Part shown: piece after piece, positions 34,529-43,368 of the stretch
How the letters are laid out: each line of letters starts with the position of its first letter
Position numbering within the stretch: the first letter of the stretch is position 1
DNA from: Haloglomus litoreum
GTDB taxonomy: Archaea; Halobacteriota; Halobacteria; Halobacteriales; Haloarculaceae
Length of the DNA: 64,000 nucleotides
Direction: 5' to 3'
NCBI RefSeq assembly: GCF_029338515.1
Contig: NZ_CP119988.1
Coordinates: 4,588,001-4,652,000, forward strand
The notes under the pieces: generated by a model
Told to the model about the DNA's origin: nothing
The model's database searches: none
The model's input: the letters and a program-made list of their open reading frames with translations, nothing else
Position numbers and translations under genes: made by a program

Positions 34529-36964
34529 ATGGCTGAGGACCACGGCGACCCGGGCGAGTTGCCGGCCACGTCACCCCGGCCGGGACCGGACGCGCTGTAC
34601 GGGTCGAACCCGACCCCGCCGCCGCTGGAGAACGGGCCGGGATGGGAGGCCGACCCGCTGCTGGTCTGTGGCGCCGCCGCGTACGACGACGGCGAGTACC
34701 TCTATCAGGATTTCATCTTCGACGACCACGGTGCCGACCAGCGCTCGGTGCTCTCGCGGGCACCGGCGAACACGCGCAGCGCCTACGGCAGCTTCTCACC
34801 CGCGACCGGCGACCTGTTCTACCCCAACGACCACCACCGCTACGCGTACAACGCCGCGGACCTGCTGGAGTTCCGCGCCCGCATCGACGAGTCCGGTGGC
34901 GAGGACGAGATCGTCTACCGCTTCACGCTCAACTCGATGGCCGAGCCCGACCTCGCGGGCATCGCCCTCGGCATCGACACCACCGCGTCGGGTGGGCCAG
35001 TCGACGGCACGAGCGACTGGGGCTACGGGCTGGGCGACCTCGGCGCCCCCGCGGACCACGTCCTCGTGACGTGGGGCACGGGCGCCGAACTCGACGGCGA
35101 GCGCCTCGACGACGACCGCGTCAGCGTCGACGTCGAGCGCAACCAGATCGAGGTACAGGTGCCGCTCGACCCCGGCACGGGGACGTGGCGCCACTACCTC
35201 GGCGTCGGCCTGTGGGACCCGGAGAACGACCGGTTCAAACAGCCCCGCGAGAGCCCGACCGACGACCTGCCCGGCGGCGCGCGCCCCTCCTCGAACCCGC
35301 CGCCGATCTTCAACGTCGGCTTCCGCTTCGACGAGCCGATACAGGAGGAGGAACTCAACCTCATCGGCCTCTCGCAGGCGCTGCGGAGCGTCCTCACGGG
35401 CGGGCTCCCGCGGTTCTTCACGGGGACCATCGGCCGGCTCAGTCCCATCCCCGGGACGGAATCGATGCTCGACGAGATCACGGCGGCGCTGGACGGCGAA
35501 CTGCCCCGGACAATCGGCCGGGGGAACTGGCGCGAGTACGGCCAGGCCCGGGCGCTGGCCGAGCGCGACATCTCCGCGTTCTTCGCCAACATCGACTTCG
35601 CGAAGATGCGCCAGGGGCTCGACGACAGCCGCGTCCCGAAGACGGGCTACCTGACGATGCTCTACCCGTCGCGCTACGACTACGGCCGCCAGGGGACCGA
35701 CCCCTACAACGACGTGTTCTGGGGCCGCCTCCAGCCCTACGGCGTGTACGTCCCGCCCGAACACGACCCCGAGGAGCCCGCGCCGATGACGCTGATGCTC
35801 CACTCGCTGGGCTGTAACTACAACGAGTACAGCGTCTTCATGCCGGGCCTCGTCGAGTCCATCGCGAAGGAGCAGGACGGTATCGTCCTGATGCCCCAGG
35901 CCCGCGGACCGGGGCGCTGGTACCGCAAGGAGGGCGAGGTCGACGTGTTCGAGGCGTGGCGCGACCTCGAGACGCGCTACGAGATCGACCGCGACCGGGT
36001 GACCGTCGCGGGCTACTCGATGGGCGGGTTCGGCACCCAGATCCTCTCGGCGAAGTACCCGGACCTGTTCGGGCGGGGCTTCTCCGTCGTGGCGCCGCCC
36101 TCCGAGGACCCGTTGGAGGGCCCCTCCGGCGGACTCATCCGGTCGCCGACGCTGCTGACGCAGGGGCTCCTGGGCGGGCGCGGCGGCGGGGAGTTCCTCA
36201 CCCTCTTCACCACCCACCAGGAGAACGCGATGGACCTCGCGGACAACCTCCGGCATATCCCGATGCTGCTGTGGAACGGCGGCGTCGACGAGCTGGTACC
36301 GGTGCTGGGGCCCATCAACTACAGCCGGAAGCTGAAGGACCTGGGCTACCGCCACCAGCTCGATGTCTTCCCGGCGGCCGGCCACCTGATGCTCGCGGTC
36401 CGGGACAAGTGGAACCGGGCCCCCGAGTTCCTCGCCCGCGGCTACGTCAAGCGCGGGCCCACGCGGGTCACCTACCGGCGCGACCCCGAGTTCGACGAAC
36501 CCGCGCTGGGGCTGGCCCACGACAAGGCCTACTGGGTCAGCGACATCCGGGTCCGGGACACGGACGAGGGCGGGCTGGTCGATGCGCACTCGCTCGCCGA
36601 GGGGTACGACAAGGCGGTCCCCGAGAGCTTCCGGGAGACCGGCTCGGACCCGCAGACACGGATCTCGAAGGGGACCAAGTGGGTCGACTTCGAGCACGTC
36701 CACGACGAGGCCAACGAACTCCACGTCAAGGTCGAGAACGTCGACGGCGTCACGCTGTGGATCGAGGAGGCCGGCCTGGAGGTCGACGAGGAGCTCCGGC
36801 TCATCGTCCGGAGCGACGGCCTCGCGACGCTGACGCTGGCGGGCTCGTTCGGCCGCGAGACCGTCGAGGTGGTCGAGGGCGACACCACCATCGACCTCGG
36901 CCCGCTCACGGACCCCAGCCCGGAGGACGCGGGCGCCGTCGAACGGCCCGGCGAGGCCGACTGA
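34529..36964 (+). CDS. giant prolyl-oligopeptidase-like alpha/beta hydrolase, copy 2
   Basis: 811 residues, tandem paralog of the preceding gene with the same order. N-terminal beta domain (GPDALYGSNPTPPPLENGPGWEADPLLV), hydrolase with LMLHSLGCNYNEYSVFM, triad S497 (GYSMGG), D587 (GGVDELVP) and H619 (AGHLMLA), and a C-terminal beta domain with VEGDTTIDL. The N-terminal acidic extension of copy 1 is missing. It has its own TATA-like GGTTTACA about 28 nt before the ATG, so the copies can be expressed separately. Triad intact in both, so neither looks dead; divergence suggests different substrates. Confidence 0.85.
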   Translation: MAEDHGDPGELPATSPRPGPDALYGSNPTPPPLENGPGWEADPLLVCGAAAYDDGEYLYQDFIFDDHGADQRSVLSRAPANTRSAYGSFSPATGDLFYPNDHHRYAYNAADLLEFRARIDESGGEDEIVYRFTLNSMAEPDLAGIALGIDTTASGGPVDGTSDWGYGLGDLGAPADHVLVTWGTGAELDGERLDDDRVSVDVERNQIEVQVPLDPGTGTWRHYLGVGLWDPENDRFKQPRESPTDDLPGGARPSSNPPPIFNVGFRFDEPIQEEELNLIGLSQALRSVLTGGLPRFFTGTIGRLSPIPGTESMLDEITAALDGELPRTIGRGNWREYGQARALAERDISAFFANIDFAKMRQGLDDSRVPKTGYLTMLYPSRYDYGRQGTDPYNDVFWGRLQPYGVYVPPEHDPEEPAPMTLMLHSLGCNYNEYSVFMPGLVESIAKEQDGIVLMPQARGPGRWYRKEGEVDVFEAWRDLETRYEIDRDRVTVAGYSMGGFGTQILSAKYPDLFGRGFSVVAPPSEDPLEGPSGGLIRSPTLLTQGLLGGRGGGEFLTLFTTHQENAMDLADNLRHIPMLLWNGGVDELVPVLGPINYSRKLKDLGYRHQLDVFPAAGHLMLAVRDKWNRAPEFLARGYVKRGPTRVTYRRDPEFDEPALGLAHDKAYWVSDIRVRDTDEGGLVDAHSLAEGYDKAVPESFRETGSDPQTRISKGTKWVDFEHVHDEANELHVKVENVDGVTLWIEEAGLEVDEELRLIVRSDGLATLTLAGSFGRETVEVVEGDTTIDLGPLTDPSPEDAGAVERPGEAD

Positions 36965-36976
36965 CGGGGACGGCCG

Positions 36977-37030
36977 GCCGCGGTCGCCGAGTTCGCCGCG
37001 GTCGCCGAGTTCGCCGCGGTCGCCGCGTTC
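36977..37030. repeat. three 18-bp tandem repeats just after the second hydrolase
   Basis: GCCGCGGTCGCCGAGTTC repeats at 36977, 36995 and 37013 (last copy one change). It starts 12 nt after the hydrolase stop and stays in the hydrolase's frame (AAVAEF units, next stop near 37046). The rest of the 378-bp gap to 37343 holds no gene I can support. Confidence 0.85.
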
Positions 37031-37342
37031 CTCGAGCGCCACGGCTGACCCATCTCGAGGTGCGGCAGGGTGTCGACGTACGGGGTGGGGATGTCGTGGA
37101 CGCGCTGACGCGGTCCTCGAGATGAAGTCGCCGGCAGGCCGCCTGTGTGAACGGCCACACGGGAGGGCGTTGACGGTGTTCGTGGCAGCGCCGGAGGTGC
37201 CGTCGGGCGATACCCGGACGACGAGGCGGGTCGACGTGGTCCGCACCCACGGGGCGCGGCCGTCCCCCGAGCCGTCTGCCACCCTTCCCACGACGCGGGA
37301 CCCACCCCTATACTTTCGACCACGGCCGTCCGTACTCCGGCC

Positions 37343-37810
37343 ATGTACGACACCATCCTGGTCCCGACCGACGGGAGCGAGGCCGCGACGGCCGCGCTGG
37401 ACCACGCCGCCGACCTCGCCGACGAACACGATGCGGAGGTCCACCTGCTGTACGTGACCGAGTCGCCGGCCATCGCGCCGACGCCGGCCGCCGGGGGCGT
37501 GCTGGAGGCGCTCGAACGCCACGGCGAGGAGATCGTCGACGAGGCCGCCGAACGGCTCCGGAACCGCCGGGTCCACACCGCGGTCGCACGGGGCTCGCCC
37601 CACCGCGCCATCCTCGACTACGCCGCCTCGAACGACGTCGACCTCGTGGTGATGGGCACCCACGGCCGGACGGGGCTCTCGCACGCGTTGCTCGGGAGCG
37701 TCGCCGAGCGGGTGGTCCGGCTCTCGCCGGTGCCCGTGCTGACCGTGCGGCACGACGAGGCCGTGGACGGCGAGGTGCCCGACAGCGAGGCGGCCGACGA
37801 CGCGGACTGA
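37343..37810 (+). CDS. universal stress protein (UspA family), canonical
   Basis: 155 residues. MYDTILVPTDGSEAATAALDHA at the N-terminus and the ATP loop GTHGRTGLSHALLGSVAERVV fitting G-x2-G-x9-G-S, so ATP-binding is expected. Its stop is followed by a 136-nt convergent gap to the degenerate Usp paralog on the other strand, which starts the stress/transport island. Cytosolic; the exact target is unknown. Confidence 0.93.
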   Translation: MYDTILVPTDGSEAATAALDHAADLADEHDAEVHLLYVTESPAIAPTPAAGGVLEALERHGEEIVDEAAERLRNRRVHTAVARGSPHRAILDYAASNDVDLVVMGTHGRTGLSHALLGSVAERVVRLSPVPVLTVRHDEAVDGEVPDSEAADDAD

Positions 37811-37946
37811 GCGGGCCGGCCACCCGCGCTCGGTCGTACCCGGGACCACCATCGAACCGGTCGTCGCCGCGCGCTGGCCCGCCGTCTCGACGTCGGCTCT
37901 TCAGTACGAGGACGTCGCAGGGGAGTCCTTCGCCGGCCCCTCGTCG

Positions 37947-38375
37947 TCAGCCGGCATCCGTTGACCCCTCCGGGTCCGCCAGCGCGACGACCGGGAGATC
38001 GGGTTTCGTCACCAGCTTGAGCGTGCGGTCCCCGGAGAGGAACTGGACGAACCGGGAGCCGCCTCGCGGCCGGAAGGCGATGGCGTCGACGTCGAGGGCC
38101 TCGGCCGTCTCGACGATGCCGTCGACGACATCGCGCTGGTACGAGGTCGCCCCCTCGGCGTCCGGGAACTGCTCCCGGAAGGCGGCGAACGACTCGTCGG
38201 CCAGCGCCTCGGACTGCTCGACGGGTGACTTGTCGGGGACGCCCTCGCCCTTCTCGACGACGTGCAGCACGGTGACCCGCTCCGGGTCGTACGATGCGAG
38301 CGCGGCCGCGGTCACCCGTGCGTCCTCGGGGTCGGCGACCGGGACGAGGACGTGGCCGATCAGTTGTCGTGTCAT
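37947..38375 (-). CDS. UspA-like protein lacking the ATP-binding loop
   Basis: 142 residues. Fold elements match Usp ([38 protein letters not shown]), but the C-terminal Gly loop is replaced by [22 protein letters not shown], so ATP binding is doubtful. Closely resembles the gene at 39776 (shared VEKG...DK and FRPRGGSR...FLSGD), so they are paralogs of a subfamily found next to APC permeases. Starts 3 nt after the zinc ribbon stop; co-transcribed. Confidence 0.85.
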   Translation of the reverse strand: MTRQLIGHVLVPVADPEDARVTAAALASYDPERVTVLHVVEKGEGVPDKSPVEQSEALADESFAAFREQFPDAEGATSYQRDVVDGIVETAEALDVDAIAFRPRGGSRFVQFLSGDRTLKLVTKPDLPVVALADPEGSTDAG

Positions 38376-38378
38376 GGG

Positions 38379-38528
38379 TCAGGTGAATCGGTAGGTCGCG
38401 ACGTCGGCGCTGTCACACGGCGGACACCGACCGCCCGCAGCGTCGACCGTCGGGCCGCAGTGCCGGCACTCGTGGCGGACGGTTTCGGCGCCGAGCACGC
38501 GGTCCAGGAGCGCTGTGAGGGTGAGCAT
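38379..38528 (-). CDS. 49-residue zinc ribbon protein
   Basis: Short ORF from ATG 38528. The N-terminal helix MLTLTALLDRVLGAETVRHE is followed by CRHC (21-24) and CPPC (35-38), a rubredoxin-like knuckle pair, and ends ATYRFT. Codon use is GC-ending like its neighbours, and it sits 3 nt before the degenerate UspA and 12 nt after the Lrp-type gene's stop. It looks like a member of a small haloarchaeal zinc ribbon family (DUF7129-like). Possibly an adaptor for metal or nucleic acid; function unknown. Confidence 0.75.
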   Translation of the reverse strand: MLTLTALLDRVLGAETVRHECRHCGPTVDAAGGRCPPCDSADVATYRFT

Positions 38529-38540
38529 GGGCTGGGATCG

Positions 38541-39320
38541 TCACTCCGTAGTTGATCCGGGCGGGGAGGCACGGAAGACCGCGAGTGCGTCCGTCCCGTC
38601 GCCGGCCCTGGAGAGGATGGTCACGATGTCGTCCGGCTGGAAGACCGTGTCCCCGTGGGGCGTGAGTTCCCGGTCACCCCGCTCGATGGCGATGACGAGC
38701 GTCTCCTCGTCCAGGATACCCTGCTCGGCAGCGGCCTCCAGCGTCATGCCGGCGATGGGGGCCTCGGGCTGGACGGCCACCTCGACGACGCTCGCGTTGC
38801 CCGTGAGGCTGATGAAGTCGTTGGCCTCCGGCTCCGGAGCCGAATCGTCCGGGACGAAGGGACCGTACGGCGCGTGGAGCTCCTCCTCGAGGAGGTCCTC
38901 GTCCTCGATGTGGATGCCGATGTCCGTCAGGCGGCGGGCGATGCGGCGGAGGTCGCTCGTGTCCTCGCCCACCGCGAGGACGTGGATGTTGCGCCGCCCC
39001 GTCATCAGGGTCCGGACGTTGATGACCCCGGGGATGGCGCGTGCCTCGTGCGCCATCGCCTCCCGGTCGGTCACGGGGACGTCGCAGAGGTAGAGGTTCG
39101 TGAGCCTCCCGCCCGCCCGCTCGAAGTCGACCTGCGTCGTGTATCCCCGGATGATGCCGGCGTCCTCGAGCTTGTGGATGCGGTTCCGGATGGTCGCGCC
39201 CGAGACGCCCGCCTCCTCCCCGAGCGCGCTGGCGGACGTGTCCCGCGCGTTCCCCATGAGCGCGTGGAGGATGCGCCGGTCGACCTCGTCGAGGCGATGG
39301 TCGGTGTCGCGATGTGGCAT
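38541..39320 (-). CDS. Lrp/AsnC-type regulator with C-terminal RCK_C (TrkA-C) domain
   Basis: 259 residues from ATG 39320. N-terminal HTH (SASALGEEAGVSGATIRNRIHKLEDAGII, about 28-56), an Lrp-like ligand domain with VRTLMTGRRNIHVLAVG, then RCK_C at about 170-250 (ASVVEVAVQPEAPIAGMTLEAAAE, then DTVFQPDDIVTILSRAG). RCK_C binds small ligands and is common beside transporters, so it likely senses a ligand of the APC permease and controls this island. Longer in-frame starts are rejected because the TATA-like box at 39366-39376 would fall inside the coding part. Confidence 0.9.
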   Translation of the reverse strand: MPHRDTDHRLDEVDRRILHALMGNARDTSASALGEEAGVSGATIRNRIHKLEDAGIIRGYTTQVDFERAGGRLTNLYLCDVPVTDREAMAHEARAIPGVINVRTLMTGRRNIHVLAVGEDTSDLRRIARRLTDIGIHIEDEDLLEEELHAPYGPFVPDDSAPEPEANDFISLTGNASVVEVAVQPEAPIAGMTLEAAAEQGILDEETLVIAIERGDRELTPHGDTVFQPDDIVTILSRAGDGTDALAVFRASPPGSTTE

Positions 39321-39775
39321 GAGTCGGGTACCCGTGTTCGAACTCGAAAAGAACGTACCACCCAATATCATATAATGTTTGTCCAGACAGGGATGTATTT
39401 CCGATATCGAAGTCCGCGTGCGGTATCGCGGGCAGTGCCGACCGAGCGGACGCTGCAGGCCGGCCGAGGGCGGGAGCGGAGCCGTGGCCTCGCGGTTCGT
39501 CGGGGCTCCCGGGACGACTCCGATTCGATTATGAAAAATATCTTGCCCCATATTTCGAAATTCCAATTAAATTAGGAGCATTTATGCTATCTTGGAACCG
39601 AGGCGGGGTATGGAACGCTCACCCACCACTGCGGACGCGCGGGACGAACACGGAGTGCGCGGGGCGTCGCGCCCCCTCGTTCGGGGCTGGCACGCCGAGC
39701 GGCGGCTGCGGAGGGGCTGCTCGCCGACGGCCCGGTCGGAATTCCCCCGGCCGGTCAGCGGGGGTGGCTGACGGG
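39321..39775. promoter_or_regulatory. 455-bp divergent promoter region
   Basis: No supportable gene. On the minus strand, TATA-like ATTATATGATA at 39366-39376 suits the Lrp gene. AT-rich stretch 39528-39595 (TATGAAAAATATC, CCAATTAAATTAGG) suits plus-strand transcription of the UspA-like/permease operon. A regulator site for the Lrp protein would be expected here. No clear dyad found by eye. Confidence 0.5.
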
Positions 39776-40261
39776 ATGACACTGCTCGGCCACCCTCTCG
39801 TTCCGGTCGCCGACGCCGCGGACGCGGCCGCGACCGCGGCCGCCCTCGAGCGACGGTTGGACGGCACCCGTCGCATCACCGTCCTGCACGTCGTCGAGAA
39901 GGGCGGCGGAGCGGTGGACAAGGCCCCCATGGCGAGGCGGGTCGCCGACGCGGACGCGTTCCTCTCGACGGTCGAGCGGCGACTCGGTGACGCGGTGCCG
40001 GTCGAGACGCGGGTCGAGTTCGGGAGGAACGTCGCCGACACCATCGTCGCGACGGCGCTCGACGTCGACGCCACGGCCATCGCCTTCCGGCCGCGCGGTG
40101 GCAGCCGGCTCGTCCGGTTCCTGTCCGGGGACACCGCTAGCCGGCTCCTGACCGGGCTGGAGCTACCGGTCGTCTCGCTCCCCGCGGCGGGCGGCGCGGG
40201 TCCGGCCCCGACGCCGGACAAGAGCGCCGACGCGGGCGGGGACAGGGAGGTGCGCGGATGA
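39776..40261 (+). CDS. UspA-like protein, degenerate ATP loop, coupled to APC permease
   Basis: 161 residues from ATG 39776. Paralog of the gene at 37947: shared VPVADAADAAATAAAL, LHVVEKGGGAVDKAP and [16 protein letters not shown], again lacking the Usp ATP loop. Its stop overlaps the permease ATG by 4 nt (ATGA), so it is produced together with the transporter and probably acts at its cytosolic Usp domains. The frame is open to 39584, but that part is low-complexity. Confidence 0.85.
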   Translation: MTLLGHPLVPVADAADAAATAAALERRLDGTRRITVLHVVEKGGGAVDKAPMARRVADADAFLSTVERRLGDAVPVETRVEFGRNVADTIVATALDVDATAIAFRPRGGSRLVRFLSGDTASRLLTGLELPVVSLPAAGGAGPAPTPDKSADAGGDREVRG

Positions 40262-42531
40262 GCGAGAGCGACACGGAACTGGCGAAGGACCTCGGGCTGC
40301 TCTCGGCGCTGACCATCGGTATCGGGACGATGGTCGGCGCGGGGATCTTCGTCCTGCCCGGCGTCGCGGCGAGCACCGCCGGCCCCGTGGTGGTGGTCTC
40401 GTTCCTGGTCGGCGGCGCCATCGCGCTGGTCAACGCGCTGTCGGTCTCGGAGCTGGGGACGGCCATGCCGAAGGCGGGGGGCGGCTACTACTACGTCAAC
40501 CGGGCGCTCGGCCCGCTGTTCGGCTCGGTCGCCGGCCTCGGTGACTGGGTCGGGCTCGCGTTCGCGTCGGCGTTCTACAGCATCGGCTTCGGCCAGTACC
40601 TCGCCACGCTGGCACCCATCCCGAGTGTCCTGTTCCTCACCGAGGTGCAGGTCGGCGCGCTCGTCGCGGGCGCGGTCTTCGTCGGCGTCAACTACATCGG
40701 CGCGAAGGAGACCGGCGGCGTCCAGACCGTCATCGTGACGCTGCTGCTGGCCATCCTGACGCTGTTCGCCGTCCAGGGCTGGCTCTCGTTCGACCTCGGG
40801 ACGCTGCTCGGGTCAGGCGGGGTGGCCCCGCTCGGCTACGGGGCCATCCTGCCGGGGACGGCGCTCGTGTTCGTCTCCTTCCTCGGCTACGCGAAGATCG
40901 CGACCGTGGCCGAGGAACTCGAGAACCCGGGCCGGAACCTCCCGCTCGCCATCGTCGGGAGCGTGCTCATCGTCACGGTGCTGTACGCCGTGCTGGTCAG
41001 CCTCATGCTCGGCGTGGTGCCGTGGCCGGAGCTGAGCCAGTCCGCACCGCTCACGCAGGCCACGGGGGTCGCGTTCCCCGGTGGCTTCGCCGGGGTCGCC
41101 GTCACCGTCGTGACCCTGGGGGCGTTGCTGGCCACCGCGTCCAGCGCGAACGCCTCCATCCTCGCGTCGGCACGCATCAACTTCGCGATGGGCCGGGACC
41201 GAATCGTCACGGACTGGCTCAACGAGATCCACCCGTCGTACACGACCCCGTACCGGTCGATCATCGTCACCGGTGCGATGATAATCGTCTTCATCGCGGC
41301 GCTGGGGACCGACATCGAGGTGCTGGCGAAGGCCGCGAGCGTCCTCCACCTCGTGGTGTACGCGCTGATGAACGTCGCGCTCATCGTCTTCCGGGAGACC
41401 GACCCGGAGTACGACCCGGCGTTCACCGTCCCGCTCTACCCGTTCACGCCGCTCCTGGGCATCGTGCTCTCGCTCGGACTGCTCGGGTTCGTCGGCCAGC
41501 GGGAACTGCTCCTGTCGGCCGTGTTCGTCGTCGGCGCGGTCGTCTGGTACTTCGCGTACGCCCGGCGGCACACGCCCCGGCAGGGGTTGCTCGGGCGATA
41601 CGTCCTCGACCGGCAGGACGAGCTGCCCCCGTCCGTGGTCGGCGCGGCCGCCACGGTCGCGCCGGACGGCTCGGGCGAGCGCGACGCGTCGGACGGCGCG
41701 GGGGAGGGGGACGTGCCGACCACGATGGTCGCGCTCTCGAACCCCCGCACGGAGCAGGCGCTCGTCTCGCTCGGGGCTGCACTGGCGAAACACGACGGCG
41801 GGCGCGTGCTCGCGACGCACGTCATCCAGATCCCCGACCAGACCTCGCTGGAGGCCGCCGCCGCCCAGCGCGACCGCATCTCCCGGACGTCCCGCCAACT
41901 GCTGGTCGACGCCCGGGCCGACGCCGAGGCGGTCGGCGTGCCGGTCGAGACGCGGACCATCCTCTCGCACGAGGGGCTCGACGAGGTGTTCGATGCGGCA
42001 CGCGAGTACGGCGTCGACAGGCTGGTCATGGGCCAGGGCGGGACGCGACTCGCCGGCGGCCGCGTGGAGGGGCGGCTCGACGAACTGACCCACGACCTCC
42101 CGTGCGACGTCCTCGTCCTCGACGAGCGCGGGTTCGACCCGAGCGAGGTCCTCGTCCCGACGGCCGGCGGGCACTCGTCGGACCTGTCGGCCGCCGTCGC
42201 GCGGGCGCTCCAGGAGACGAGCGACGCACGCGTCTCCGTGCTCCACGTCGACGACGACCGGGCGACCGGGCGGGCGTTCATCGAGGAGTGGGCTGCGGAC
42301 CACGAGCTCGACGACGTGGAACTGCTGGTGGAGACGGGTGACGTCGAGGCCGCCATCGGCCGGGCCGCGGCCGGCAGATCGCTCGTCATCGTCGGGGCGA
42401 CCGAACGGGGGCTGGTCTCCCGCATCGTCGGCGGGTCGCTGACGCTGTCCGTGCTCGACGACCTCGACACGTCGGTGCTGCTGGCCGAACGGCCACGGAA
42501 GCGCTCGGTCCGGGAGCGACTGTTCGGCTGA
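40258..42531 (+). CDS. APC-family amino acid permease fused to two Usp-like domains
   Basis: 757 residues. Residues 1-450 form a 12-TM APC permease with GIGTMVGAGIFVLPG, TAMPKAGGGYYYVNRALGP and GYAKIATVAEELENPGRNLPLA (the consensus EELxxPxR). Residues about 480-750 hold two tandem Usp-like domains (TTMVALSNPRTEQALVSLG, then SEVLVPTAGGHSSDLSAAV), each with weak ATP-loop remnants. It probably imports cationic or other amino acids, with cytosolic domains gating transport. First partner is the coupled UspA-like protein; regulator is the divergent Lrp gene. Confidence 0.93.
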   Translation: MSESDTELAKDLGLLSALTIGIGTMVGAGIFVLPGVAASTAGPVVVVSFLVGGAIALVNALSVSELGTAMPKAGGGYYYVNRALGPLFGSVAGLGDWVGLAFASAFYSIGFGQYLATLAPIPSVLFLTEVQVGALVAGAVFVGVNYIGAKETGGVQTVIVTLLLAILTLFAVQGWLSFDLGTLLGSGGVAPLGYGAILPGTALVFVSFLGYAKIATVAEELENPGRNLPLAIVGSVLIVTVLYAVLVSLMLGVVPWPELSQSAPLTQATGVAFPGGFAGVAVTVVTLGALLATASSANASILASARINFAMGRDRIVTDWLNEIHPSYTTPYRSIIVTGAMIIVFIAALGTDIEVLAKAASVLHLVVYALMNVALIVFRETDPEYDPAFTVPLYPFTPLLGIVLSLGLLGFVGQRELLLSAVFVVGAVVWYFAYARRHTPRQGLLGRYVLDRQDELPPSVVGAAATVAPDGSGERDASDGAGEGDVPTTMVALSNPRTEQALVSLGAALAKHDGGRVLATHVIQIPDQTSLEAAAAQRDRISRTSRQLLVDARADAEAVGVPVETRTILSHEGLDEVFDAAREYGVDRLVMGQGGTRLAGGRVEGRLDELTHDLPCDVLVLDERGFDPSEVLVPTAGGHSSDLSAAVARALQETSDARVSVLHVDDDRATGRAFIEEWAADHELDDVELLVETGDVEAAIGRAAAGRSLVIVGATERGLVSRIVGGSLTLSVLDDLDTSVLLAERPRKRSVRERLFG

Positions 42532-42616
42532 CTGGCCGGCGTCCTCGCCCCGCAGGGGCGCGGCCCGGCGGCCGGATTCCGGGGGGTTGACACCCCCGCC
42601 CCGCCAGCGGCGGGAC

Positions 42617-43348
42617 ATGAGCGACACCGAGACGCAGTCGGCCATCGTGGTCGGCGCCTCCTCCGGCATCGGGGAGGCGCTGGCCCGCGAGTTCGCCGCC
42701 AGCGGCTACGAGGTGGGCCTGACCGCCCGCCGGCGCGAGAAGCTCGAACTCATCGGCGACCAGCTCGAGACCCAGGCGTACGTCGCGAAGATGGACGTCA
42801 CGGACACCGAGGACGCCCGCGAGGGGTTCCGCGAACTCGCCGACGCGATGGGCGAGGTCGACGTGGTCGTCCTCTGTGCCGGCGTCGGGTACGAGAACCG
42901 CGACCTCGACTGGGAGCAGGAGCGCGAGACGGTCGACGTGAACGTCCGCGGGTTCACGGCGCTCGCGACGGCCGCGATGGCACGGTTCGAGCAACAGGGC
43001 GGCGGCCACCTCGTCGGCATCTCGTCGGTCGCCGCGCACATGGCCAACGGCGCGCTCCCGGCGTATCCGGCCTCGAAGGCGTTCGTCTCGAACTACTGCG
43101 ACGCGCTGCGCTACCGGGCCCGCAACCTGGAGGCGGACGTGGACGTGACGACCATCGAACCCGGCTTCGTCGACACGGACATGGCGGGCGGCACCTTCTG
43201 GATGTGCTCGCCGGAGACCGCGGCCGCGCAGATCTACCGGGCGGTCCGGCGGAGGAAGCGCCACGCCTACGTCACGCGGCGGTGGTGGCTGGTGGCCGGA
43301 CTGCTGGGCCTGCTGCCCGATGTCGTGAAGCGCCGGCTGTTCGCGTAG
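42617..43348 (+). CDS. short-chain dehydrogenase/reductase
   Basis: 243 residues. VVGASSGIGEALAREFAASG (cofactor), CAGVG, catalytic ISSVAAH and YPASKAF (YxxxK), with an Arg after strand 2 (TARRREKLELIG) favouring NADPH. A C-terminal hydrophobic/basic end (RRWWLVAGLLGLLPDVVKRRLFA) suggests membrane association, as in lipid-acting SDRs. Substrate unknown. Converges with the serine hydrolase gene. Confidence 0.92.
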   Translation: MSDTETQSAIVVGASSGIGEALAREFAASGYEVGLTARRREKLELIGDQLETQAYVAKMDVTDTEDAREGFRELADAMGEVDVVVLCAGVGYENRDLDWEQERETVDVNVRGFTALATAAMARFEQQGGGHLVGISSVAAHMANGALPAYPASKAFVSNYCDALRYRARNLEADVDVTTIEPGFVDTDMAGGTFWMCSPETAAAQIYRAVRRRKRHAYVTRRWWLVAGLLGLLPDVVKRRLFA

Positions 43349-43368
43349 GGCGCGGGCTGGCGGACCCG

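Noticed and set aside
34796-37852. Long antisense frame opposite the second hydrolase and UspA gene
   Set aside because: Same GC-bias artefact; no recognisable domain, while the sense strand codes paralogous proteins.
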